This document shows positions 34,251 to 43,726 of a DNA stretch of 64,000 nucleotides, one piece after another. The notes beneath the pieces were generated by a model. That model saw only the letters and a list, made by a program, of their open reading frames with translations. It ran no database searches and was not told the DNA's origin. Position 1 is the stretch's first letter, and the number at the start of each line of letters is the position of its first letter. The DNA is from Chloranthus sessilifolius. Its lineage: Eukaryota; Streptophyta; Magnoliopsida; Chloranthales; Chloranthaceae. The stretch is taken from positions 77,084,671 through 77,148,670 of the forward strand of contig CM037598.1 in the NCBI GenBank assembly GCA_021018995.1. Reading direction: 5' to 3'. Both the position numbers and the translations under genes were made by a program.

Positions 34251-36290
34251 AGACTAACAAACTCCCGTGGTGAATCACCACAAATGTTAACGCTTGAGGA
34301 TATCATCTCGATGAAATGGGGATCAACATGATGGAGGCGACTCAATAAGCCATATCACGCAAGACTCCATCCAATCGTAAAGAAGCCTCATGCAATTGGG
34401 CATCTTTGCCCAAACTCGAAGAAGTGGCCTAACAGGCACTTGTTTCAAAAAAAACAACCATACATGATAAGACGCAAGGTCAAAAATGCACCTCATTGAA
34501 AAAACAAAATCTCAAAAACATTGAATCAAACATAGTATCAATTCCCTTTCCGTAAAAACAAGAGTATCTGATGAATCTCTTAAACATTTGACTATTTTCT
34601 GATTACATCATGAACAAAATGAATGGTGGACTAAAGATTTAGAATTTGACCAAGAAATACCTCGAGGATCTGATAAGTTCCACATATTATTTGAGATTGA
34701 TTTGATGAAAATCCTCATTAGCATCAATGATAGAAATTGTAATCAATTTGAGATGAAGCCAATCATTAAATAAAGTGGGAGTTTTATGCATTGAGGGATC
34801 ATGTGATCCTTTATTACCGAACATCAAGAAATTGATCCCTCTAAACCTCCAAACTGAGAGGATTAAGACCCATTTCAATCTGGATCGAAAGGAATTATGA
34901 ACATCATCATGGAAGATCCAAGAATCATGAATCCATTCAAGAAAAAATTGCTTTGGAACTAATTTAAAAATGAAGCTCATGGGAATTTCTCCAAGATTAT
35001 CAAGAGAGAATGTCATCACTTGAAAATTGAGGAGAAAGGAGACCATTTTTGACCATTAATATGTTTAAGATTTGAAATAATGCGATGCTACAAGCTATAA
35101 GCAAATTCCATCATCATATGACGACCGCCATCAACAACTGACGCGGCCATTATCACATTAATAAATCATCACAACATCGATACTGACCACTCATTAGATT
35201 TAAACATGTAAATAATGTCACCAAAGAGGATCATCACAACACGAGGCCAGTTATGTATCATTTTACCAATGATATCTCCACATCGATCATTTCATATTGA
35301 CAAATAAGTAGAAGTCATGAAGAATCAAGCACCAAATCTCTCATATCCGATTTAAACTAAGAGTCGGAAGTCACAACACGTCACACAGAAATGAACACTT
35401 ATGAGAGATCCAAAATTTGTTTGTATGGAAAATATAAAATTGCACCATCGTCACACCATCGACTCAAAACTATTGACCAGTAAGAAAGACCGAATCACCT
35501 CATGAATGCTTACCCTGAGACAAGAGTCGCTTGAACAAGTTCATCGATTAACATCCATCTCTCATTAAGTACTATCACAAAGTTGTCGTACCAGAGGTTA
35601 GCACACTAATCCAGAATCAAAGATCAGAGAGAGATCAATTGGAACTTATTAGATAGAGAAGCCTTGTGTCATCAAGTTTATCGGGAATCACCATCTTCAA
35701 GATCCAAGGTAGGAGATACTATCGAAGAAGATCTTCATCTCCATTCCGAGAGGAAAGTTCAAGCCAAACCGATACGACTCTTAATGAGACCACTTCCAAA
35801 AGAGGCGATCATTCTAAACACAGTAGCTAGAAATCATCCCTAAAAATGATGATATCCCTTGCTACCCCATTTGAGCCCGAGCCTTTCTTCCAAAAAAAAA
35901 CCCCTCCCCCAAAAAAAATGTGTGTGTACATATACAAAAAAGAGGAAATAAAGTTACCACCAAAATCTAAAATGATTGAAAAAGCAAAACCTCAAAAAGA
36001 GATTGCCTGAAATGGAGTAAAAATAAAAAATATATCGAAGAATCACGAGGCATGATGAAAACCCCAAGGAAAATCAGGCTGATATCAAAGAAACCCTTTA
36101 GCCTAGCATACCTTCAAATCCTAATCTGGCCAAGCTACCTAAAAGCCTCTTTAGGTTCACCATAATATGGTTAAATACAAGCCAAGTTATGGGACGACAC
36201 CAGAACTCCATCTGGCCGGCTATGACGGAATCGACGTTTATGTCGGGGCTTTTAAAAAAAAAGAAAAAAAAAACTAAAATACAAGCTCAA
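34251..36290 (+). other. Element D middle region, no recognisable gene
   Basis: Where RT, RNase H and integrase would be expected I see none of their motifs in any frame: no [YF]xDD block, no SDGG/TDNG block. The sequence is AT-rich with frequent stops. The only long open stretch (35046-34687, minus) shows no family features. From 35880 homopolymer A runs and TGTGTGTGTACATATAC appear. This part was probably replaced or decayed beyond recognition. Confidence 0.6.
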
Positions 36291-36303
36291 AGCAAGATGG
36301 ACG

Positions 36304-36450
36304 TGGTGAAAACCCGAAAGGGCGCTACGGGTAAAAACAAAGAGTTTGTGCGGACCAGGTGAAAACTCAAAAGGGCGCTTGGGGTAAGAAAGCTAAACCC
36401 ATGGACAGGGTGAAAACCCAAAAGGGCGCCACAGGTAAAAAAGGGAGATA
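36304..36450 (+). repeat. Three tandem GGTGAAAAC-type repeats in D
   Basis: Units starting at about 36304, 36357 and 36408 share GGTGAAAAC(C/T)C(G/A)AAAGGGCGC followed by a GGGTAA-type word; the period is about 52 bp. Similar GTGAAAACC-plus-GGGCGC blocks are, to my knowledge, common in the 3' untranslated part of Tat-lineage elements. Role unknown. Confidence 0.6.
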
Positions 36451-37014
36451 AAAAGAAAAAAAGAAAAAAGAAGAAAGGTTTGAAATGACTGATTGATTAT
36501 TCTTTAAGGAGCCCTTAGCTCTCCGACCCCTTTTTTTTACCATGTTAGTTCAAATTGTCAGTAATTGTTTTTGTAAAACTCCAAGGTAAGGAGAAAGGTT
36601 TGACTCAATCCAAAGGGATTGACATTTCGGCCTTGGTAAAACTGTTAAAATTCTCTCAGAGTCAACCATTAAAAGAGGGGTTCAACCATGCTCAAAAGAG
36701 GACCCAGGGTCACAAGGTTTCACCTAGTGATTAAGGCACCACATCCAAAAAATGCACAAAACAAAAAGACAGAAAAGTCTCTGTAGATATACATAATAAA
36801 CTACCTTTCTTTTATAAAATGCACCGCTTGCAACACATCCCAAAAAATAGCCGGTGTGATGACTAGCTTCCTTTCTTTCTTTCTTTACAAAAATAGCAAA
36901 AAAACAAAAACATAAAGAAAATATGTATATAAAAAATGGTGTATCTGTAAAGGGGTTTTTACGCCCCTTTTTCTATGTATTTGATCTATGCAAAAAGTTG
37001 TGTGCAGGAAGGAA
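36451..37014 (+). other. Noncoding spacer in D
   Basis: A/T-rich sequence with no supported gene, between the GGTGAAAAC repeats and the 3' end of the antisense gene at 37015. GTAAAGGGGTTTTTACGCCCC (36946-36966) gives a short inverted repeat just beyond the antisense stop; it might mark 3' processing, but this is weak. Confidence 0.4.
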
Positions 37015-38345
37015 TTAGTGGCCCAGCTTGCGCTTCAATGTGCTAATCTCGACACGAAAGTCATCTTCCCGGACATTCTGCTCGATCAGCCAGCGACCAT
37101 GCAAGCTTTTGTACCTCTTCCGAGAAGAATCAGTAGCTCCAAGGGCAACATTCAATGATCCCTTCAGACGAAGGACCTTGCTCTCCGCTATCTCTACCCT
37201 GACTTTTTCTTGTGACAAAAGTTCTTGCAAGACCCTCTTCTCGTCCACCAGTAGCTCGATGAGGGCTCAGAGCACCGTCTCTTTCTTTGGCCATGGGCCT
37301 CCAAAGTCAATCATCTTTAATCCATATTGTCAGATTTCGAGAGAAGATGAACCAAATCTCCCCGCTCCATATCACACATCGCCGACTAACACGCTCCCAA
37401 AGAGCAAAGAATCCGATGTCTCCAGAGGACCCCTAGAAAAGATCAAGTCACATAAACGTAAGGCACCACCGAGAGCAAACAAACCGACGAAGTAGAGGAT
37501 GCTGCCAGTCAATCCTAGGAGGGTGATGCCCTCATAGTCTCCAGAGCGAACTACTGGGAAGGTCCGGTCCAACCAAGGAAGCCTCCATATCAGCTCAGCA
37601 TTGGTCAACCAAAGCTTCAGAACTGACAAATTGCCCTACGGAAGCGGGTGGCACCTACCCAAAAAGCACTGAGCCGCCTCACCTCGAGCAATATAAAAGT
37701 GGGGCACAGGCCCCAAGATAGCGAGGTGCTCGCACAACCAAACCTGAAGCAGCAAGGGGCACCCCCGAAGGCCCTCCACCTTGCCCAAAGCAAATGAATC
37801 AAGGCATCGATACAACTCGGCGAGCACCAAATGCATCATGGATCGGCCCGCCTCCAACTCGGTCAGAATATCACAATTGCCAAGGAGAAGCTCTCCCCCT
37901 CGATAAAGAAGAGGATTTCTGAAATGAGACCGACAACTAAAGCTTTCACATTGAAAATGTTCTTAACCGGCAATTTTCGGAGACTTTCATCACTGAAAAG
38001 TTCTTTGAGGAATTTTAGCGAACACCTTGTGGGCCCCCCAATGAGACTTTTCTCATACTCAAGTTTCATCAAACCGAGAGTAAGGTGAATGGATTTTGGT
38101 AACAGAGGACTTCTCATGAAGCTTGACAGATGATTGGATAGTTCCTCAAGGGTTTATTCTCCCCCAAAATGGAATACATGGAAATTTACATGCCAAAATG
38201 AAGCGGCAGCATGAAGAAGGCCCCACCGTGGAGGAACCTCAAGGAAGGAAGGAAGGCGAGATAGCCCAAGGTGTTCCAAGTCGGCGAGCTCACTCTCATT
38301 CAAGCTCCCAAACCAAGTTGTTAGAAATTTGGGCCCCAAGCCCAA
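37015..38345 (-). pseudogene. Antisense gene 2 of D, like the extra ORF of Ogre-type elements
   Basis: About 440 codons on the minus strand with stops at about 38154, 37861, 37636 and 37372 and one frame change near 37860. Blocks in order: WFGSLNESELADLEHLGLSR and FWHVNFHVFHFGGE (38330-38155), RCSLKFLKELFSDESLR and FNVKALVVGLISEILFF (38030-37870), HLVLAELYRCLDSF and CPLLLQVWLCEHLAILG (37830-37710), then RLPWLDRTFPVVRSGDYEGI and LLGLTGSILYFVGLFALGG (37580-37450). A coiled-coil-like C-terminus runs 37248-37015. The block order resembles the DUF7745-type protein encoded by extra ORFs of Ogre and related Tat elements. It has its own TATA box at 38540-38549. Function is unknown. Confidence 0.6.
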
Positions 38346-38539
38346 GGAAGGGGATAAATTGGTTCCGGGCCCTCCACGTAAGGGAGGGTTGGAAAGTGGG
38401 TCTATAGACGTACAAAGATCTATTCAAAAGACAAAAATCGATGCATAGTGATGGACCCACCTTGGAAAAGCAAGAGCAAAAAGAATCGGTCAAAGGGGCC
38501 AAGTCAAACAAAAAAGGGATGATCTTTTGGCTGACACGG

Positions 38540-38549
38540 GTATATAAGG
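38540..38549 (-). promoter_or_regulatory. TATA box of antisense gene 2 in D
   Basis: On the minus strand CCTTATATAC lies about 195 bp before the first homologous Met and just downstream (minus sense) of two palindrome copies at 38634-38656 and 38574-38594. The arrangement resembles that of the LTR but is more compact. Confidence 0.5.
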
Positions 38550-38571
38550 ACCCATAGCTCCCCAGGTTAAG

Positions 38572-38660
38572 CCTGGCGCAACTATTAGTTGCGCACATAG
38601 TTGCGCTAGTACAAATTCCCTGGGATTTTAGCCTGACGCAACTATTAGTTGCGCCAGACT
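38572..38660 (-). promoter_or_regulatory. Palindrome cluster upstream of antisense gene 2
   Basis: Two near-perfect copies of the D palindrome (38574-38594 joined to a half copy ending 38608; 38634-38656). They lie between the two antisense genes, directly upstream of the TATA box of gene 2. Confidence 0.55.
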
Positions 38661-39034
38661 AAAGATCCCCCCTCCTCAGCCATCTCGAGGTCTAATTGGG
38701 GGGGGGGGGGGGCTTTCACCCCTTTTATTTTTTATATATATATATATATATATACATCCGATCATTAACGGTTTGGGAAATTACTTTGTTTATGTGCAGG
38801 ATTGATCCTACATCAAAGCATGCGACCCAAAAAGTCGCTTTTTGAGAGCATTTGGCAAACATGTCCTACAGAAAAATAGATACGATACAAGGAAGCCCTG
38901 GCATACAATCAAGACAAAAGCACTAAAAATATTTTCAAAAAATATATCCAATGTGTCACATCATCCATCCCAAACTGTCTAAAAAACCAAAATCCAATCC
39001 CAGGAGTACTGAGTTTTAAACCATAAACTAAAGC
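38661..39034. other. Spacer between the two antisense genes
   Basis: Contains a run of 15 G at 38698-38712 and an AT microsatellite at 38733-38754. No gene is supported. Confidence 0.6.
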
Positions 39035-41670
39035 CTATTCATTGCCCGCGCCTTTGGACTTCTTCTGATGACGAGAGGAGCTCTGGAAAGTCCGCATATC
39101 CCCCACCCGGGCCCACGCCTGCGAAATCCTACTAAGCAAAGAGCACGACTCCTTGGCACGTGCACGCTGCAAGGCACAGTCGAAATAAAAAATTAGGACC
39201 GATTGAGGGGCAAACGATAAATAAAGGGCATATAGCAAAGCAAAGGTCTCCACCTCCCGAGCTCCATAATAATGGATACTCCATGGCCGAGTTAAAGTCC
39301 TATGTTCATAAAGATACGACATCAGCTATCAGGGCAATCATAAAACATGTGCAAAAGGGAGACCGAAACTAGAAAGAGATGGGTTGTCAGAGGACTTACC
39401 CCTGGGATCACCTCAGGAGGAGGGACACAGGCCGCTTCAGCAGAGAGCTGTGCTTGTCTATCCACATCAGCGTAGAGGCCTGAAAGGAAGCTATCATCCA
39501 AGCGTCAGAAGGTCCCGTAAACTACGGTCGGGTTGAGACCTCAAGCCCATCTCCAAGTGCTTCAGGCCTATGTCACGGCGCTGGGCTGATTCCAGTTGCT
39601 AAGGAGAGGATAGGTGAGCACATCTGAATGGAGAAGCGGGCGCCCGGGGTGGAAATGATGGTACCCCCATACCTGAGAAGAGCATTATACAACAGAAAAG
39701 AGCAGTAGGTCAGTAGCATGAGAGACCATCCAAGTAAAAATAATAAGAATAAGAAGAGTTAGGGATTACCTCCAAGGCCGCCCAAAAGCCGACAACGGAC
39801 TTAGAATCTACGGTCATGACCGGAGCCACATTATACATTATGCGCATCATTTAATCATACCGTGGACGCCACCCGATGTCCATCACGCCAAGAATGCTAG
39901 ACTGACCGCTCACATTGGTAAAAAGGGTTTTGCCTAGCAAAAATAGGAGAGTAATGTGAGCCAGGACGATCGTCATGTCAGAGTGATATAGAGCACCTAT
40001 CTATCCACTATAAAGGGGAGGTCACCATCTTGACCATGAGTCGCCTGTGAGGGGATAGGCCTGGATGATTTACCAGGTCAGCTATCGGTATCCCTCTCAT
40101 CCGGATGCCCATAATCATTGCCCAATCAACAGGGGTTAAGGTGATCTCAACGTACGGCATATGGAAGGTCATCGTCTCAGGGCGAAACCGTTTGATCAAT
40201 GCCTTTAGGTAGGCAGCATCGGCCCTCATAGCAGGGCAAGACAAAAACTCCCCAAAGCCCACCTGTGCCAATAGGAGCTTCACTACAGGAGGGACGTAGA
40301 GGTAGAAGTCTTGAAAATCAAGCCACCCCCCATGGAATACAATGTTGGGCAGGTCCTGCATCCAAAGAAATACGCATCAGGTCACGGAAGTAAAGCAAAG
40401 CCGCACAAAGAAAATAAATTGAACCTGTCTTTTACCTTGCCCTCTATTCAAAAATTTGAAATATGAGTATGTTGTTGATGAAGGAGGCCGACTCGGGCAG
40501 CTTCGCCCTGCATTTCGAGCCATGGGCCCGCTCTCCGCTCTACCCAGAGGAACTGCTCCTCCCACGGTCCATATACTATCTCGGGCCCCTCCTCAAGGCC
40601 CTCCTCAGGAATATGCTCATCATCACCCGACATGCTGGGGCAACAAAAGGCAATCACATCCGGTCAGATTAATGATAAAGAACCATGATATACTATGCAT
40701 CAAGGGGAGGTAAGAATGTTCACCATTTCCCCATTTATTTTCGGAAATGAAGATACACATGCAACAAAAATCTTCTTTAAAAAAAATCATTATCAAAATA
40801 ATAAAAAAATCCTTTTATTTGGTTTACAAAAACAAAAAATAAAAGTCCTTATACTTCAAAAAAAATCAAAACCTTCAAAAAAAAATCCTTTTACTTTGTT
40901 TACAAAAACAAAAAAATAAAAGTCCTTATACTTCAAAAAATCAAAACCAAAAAAATCATTTTACTTTGTTTGCAAAAACAAAAAATAAAAGTCCTTATAC
41001 TTTAAAAAATCAAAACAAAAAAAATCCTTTTACCTTGTTTACAAAAACAAAAAAAAATAATAAATAATAAGAAAAAAGAGGGGGTCCTTATGCATAAAAA
41101 AAAAATCATCAATTAAAACCCAACAAAAGTCCTTCTTTTATAAAAAAAAAAAATAATAAAAAAATAGAGAGTCCTTTCTTTATGCTCCAAAAATCAAAAG
41201 CCAAAAAAAAACCTTCTTTCACAAAAAAAAAAAACAAAAAAAAACACAAAGAGTCCTTTCTTTTTGCCGATAAAATAAAGAAAACCAACACAAAAAAAAT
41301 GCATCCATTCCTTAAAACAAAACAAACAAAACATATAGGCACCGATAAATTCATAAAATAACAAAAATAGGGCATTGATCATAAGAAATCATCCGCACAC
41401 CATCTATAAATACATCCACAACCAAAAATAAACCACTACTCATCCAAAAAGTGAAAGATCATGATCACATTTGCAAGAAAAAGCAAGAAAAATCAATCAA
41501 AAGAAGAGTTTTAATGATTACCTTTTGGAAGAAGAAGGGGTCTCTGATCTAGCGCAAGATGGCGATCGATTAATGCGAGTGAATAAAGGCAATGAAGCAC
41601 GCGTAGATGCAATGTAAAGGAACCCTAAAAGGGGTCGGTTTTTGGTTTTAAGAGAAGAGGGGGGAGAAAA
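39035..41670 (-). pseudogene. Antisense gene 1 of D: spliced plant-mobile-domain gene
   Basis: Exons on the minus strand: 5' untranslated about 41670-41522; 40634-40436 (ATG at 40633, right after a TTTTGTTGCCCCAG acceptor); 40355-39770; 39672-39400; 39299-39035, perhaps with one more intron ending at about 39170. Introns have GT-AG ends (GTAATC, GTAAAA, GTAATC, GTAAGT donors). Exon 3 carries the PMD core: FLSCPAMRADAAYLKALIKR, then RFRPETMTFHMPYVEITLTP and MIMGIRMRGIPI. This domain is found in plant nuclear proteins such as MAIN/MAIL1 and in transposons. Stops (TGA in exon 2 near 40447, TAG at about 40008) break it. No transmembrane segment is seen. Confidence 0.7.
40811..41060. repeat. A-rich tandem repeat in the leader intron of antisense gene 1
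   Basis: Four imperfect units of about 68-76 bp, each with TTTACTTTGTTTACAAAAAC followed by AAATAAAAGTCCTTATACTT. They lie inside the long first intron (41521-40635). Related but less regular A-rich copies continue to about 41330. Confidence 0.7.
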
Positions 41671-41696
41671 TTTCGAAATGAAACCCCACAGCCCAG

Positions 41697-41845
41697 GCTG
41701 TTTAAATTGGTCCCCAGCCAAGCCAGGGGCAACTATTAGTTACGCCAAGCAAAATTAGGCCCATATTTTGCTTGGCGCAACTAATACTAACGCCAAGCTG
41801 TTTTGAGGCCCCTATTGGCCTGGCGCAACTAATAGTTGCGCCAGG
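41697..41845 (-). promoter_or_regulatory. Palindromes and TATA-like box upstream of antisense gene 1
   Basis: Three copies of the D palindrome (41724-41747, 41773-41795, 41821-41843; the last perfect) lie just upstream, in minus sense, of a weak TATA-like tract CCAATTTAAACAGC at 41699-41712. A pyrimidine-rich leader (CTCCCCCCTCTTCTCTT) and the splice donor at 41521 follow. This is the third palindrome-plus-AT-box arrangement in D. Confidence 0.5.
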
Positions 41846-42109
41846 CACTTATGTCCGGTCCCGGGCCTGGTGCGGGCCAAATAGGAAGGCCGGTCCCCCG
41901 CTTTTTTGTTTTATCACTCTGGGAAGATGCACGCGCTCCCAAGACGGCATTTCGATCTTCCTCTGACTTGCCCGGGAAGCCGTGCTAGAATAAAAGCAGG
42001 CTGAGATCAACCGTCATCCCGGTCCTACACAGGAAAATGAGAAAAAGTTCAAAAAAAATGATGATAAAAGCCCCACAGAAAAAGCCAAAACCATTCACAT
42101 AAAAATAAT

Positions 42110-42425
42110 AAGAGAAAATCCAAAAAATAACAATTTGAAAATTCCAAAAAAATCCAAAAAATAACAGTTAAAAAAATCCAAAAAATAACAGTTTGAAAAA
42201 TCCAAAAAATAACAGTTTGAAAAATAATAAAAAATCCAAAAAAAAATAGTTTGAAAAACAAAAAAAAAATCCAAAAAATAACAGTTTGAAAAAAAAAAAA
42301 AAAAATCCAAAAAATAACAATTTGAAAATTTCAAAAACATAACGGCTAGAAAATCCAAAAAATCACATAAAATAACAGCTTCAAAATCCAAAAAAATAAT
42401 AATAGAAAAACCACGAAAATAAAAA
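42110..42425. repeat. Short A-rich tandem repeats in D
   Basis: About ten degenerate units of roughly 25-33 bp with the core CCAAAAAATAACAGTTTGAA. The Phe-rich ORFs on the minus strand here are by-products of this composition. Confidence 0.7.
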
Positions 42426-43726
42426 CAAATTTCTATTCCCCCGCAGAGACGCACAAGCATAAGGACGTAAAATGTCAATATTTTATCAGCAATGCAGCTG
42501 TGCCATACTAAAGTCCTGAGTCTAAGGTTCGCCTCGGATCTTTGGATCCTGCTTTAAGGTAGGAGCAACGGTGTCAGTCCCGATCAAATAGTCAATGTTT
42601 CGATCGAGTCGACTCCACTGCAAAATCTTTGCGATGAGCGCTCTGTTTTGGATTCATATGAACTTAAGTGTCTTAAGCTTCAGATTCTTCGTTGGAAAAG
42701 GTCAATCGTTGGTTGAGACTAACCTGTTGAGCATGAGATTACGTATCAATCAAACTATGTTCAACCATGCATCTAGAAGGGTTCATTCCCCCTTTATTTT
42801 CTACAGGCTTAAAACCTGTATTCGCAGTGGTATCCCTGTAAAGTGTACTCCATGCGTCTGGGTATCCGTATGATGGTCGTTTGTTCCCGTAAATTATACT
42901 CGGGTAGGTCCGGGTCGGACCTTCCATCGCTTTTGTTACTTATCGGCCCTAATGGGTGCATGTTTATGCATAGTTAAATGATGTTTATGATCATTATTGG
43001 CAAAAACTAGGATTGGATGCCCCTTTTGAGAGATGCCCAATATTTGGTTGGATCTGTTCAAAGTAGTTGAAGCTGGATGCTCTAGATCATGTTGATCTGG
43101 GGCACATCTTCAAAAATGGCACGTCCTCCCCAAAAAGTGCTATGACATCTATTCACTTTGCTAGGGCAGTCATGCTAAATAAACTTCGAGATTGATGGGC
43201 TCGCCCAAAGACCTCGAACCCTGCGTTCAGCAGGGGCACCCGCGAATAGTTAGATGGGGCAATCAAATGCCTCGTAAGATTGGATGCAAACTGTGGAGCC
43301 TTGTGTATTTTTGCTTTGCACCTATCGTTGAGTGTGGGTCAATCACCCCTCTTACTTACGAAGTTGTTGTATTCAGAATAAATCTTGAACATCAATCACC
43401 TTCAAATCATCTCGAGGAGCGGACATTTTTCCTGACTAAAGGGCTTTCGTAACTTGAGAAGCGAACATTTTTCCCAGCTATTGGGCTTTTGCAACTCATT
43501 TCACCTCGGTTATGCCCAGTAATGTCGCTAAGCACTTGGGGACCGATTACCTTGAGAGACAGACATTTTTCCTAACATACAGGGCTTTCATTTTCTCACC
43601 ATTACTCACCTGATGTTTGAAGTTCGTTCTGAATACAGCTGACCCATCAATAATGCCTTGGGCCACTTTAGATGTCTCTTTTCTTGGTATTCGATCATTA
43701 GTGATAGGATACCAAAGTGGGACATC
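42426..43726 (+). other. Element D 3' noncoding region
   Basis: No gene is supported. Three imperfect repeats at 43411-43450, 43453-43500 and 43551-43590 share GA(A/G)(C/A)G(A/G)ACATTTTTCC...GGGCTTT. The purine-rich CCAAAGTGGGACATC at 43712-43726, directly before the 3' LTR, is the probable polypurine tract. Confidence 0.55.

Noticed and set aside
34687..35046. 119-codon minus-strand ORF in the middle of D
   Set aside because: No recognisable domain, no promoter-like palindrome nearby, and AT-rich composition makes chance likely.
37028..37495. 155-codon plus-strand ORF in D
   Set aside because: Opposite to antisense gene 2, whose frame matches known blocks; the plus frame has none.
38698..38754. 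15-G run and AT microsatellite as a possible regulatory switch or G-quadruplex
   Set aside because: Simple-sequence slippage is sufficient; a single G run cannot form a standard four-run quadruplex signature, and runs of this kind are error-prone in assembly.
42049..42478. Phe-rich minus-strand ORFs resembling membrane peptides
   Set aside because: They arise from A-rich tandem repeats (AAAAATCC units) read in antisense; no start context or domain.
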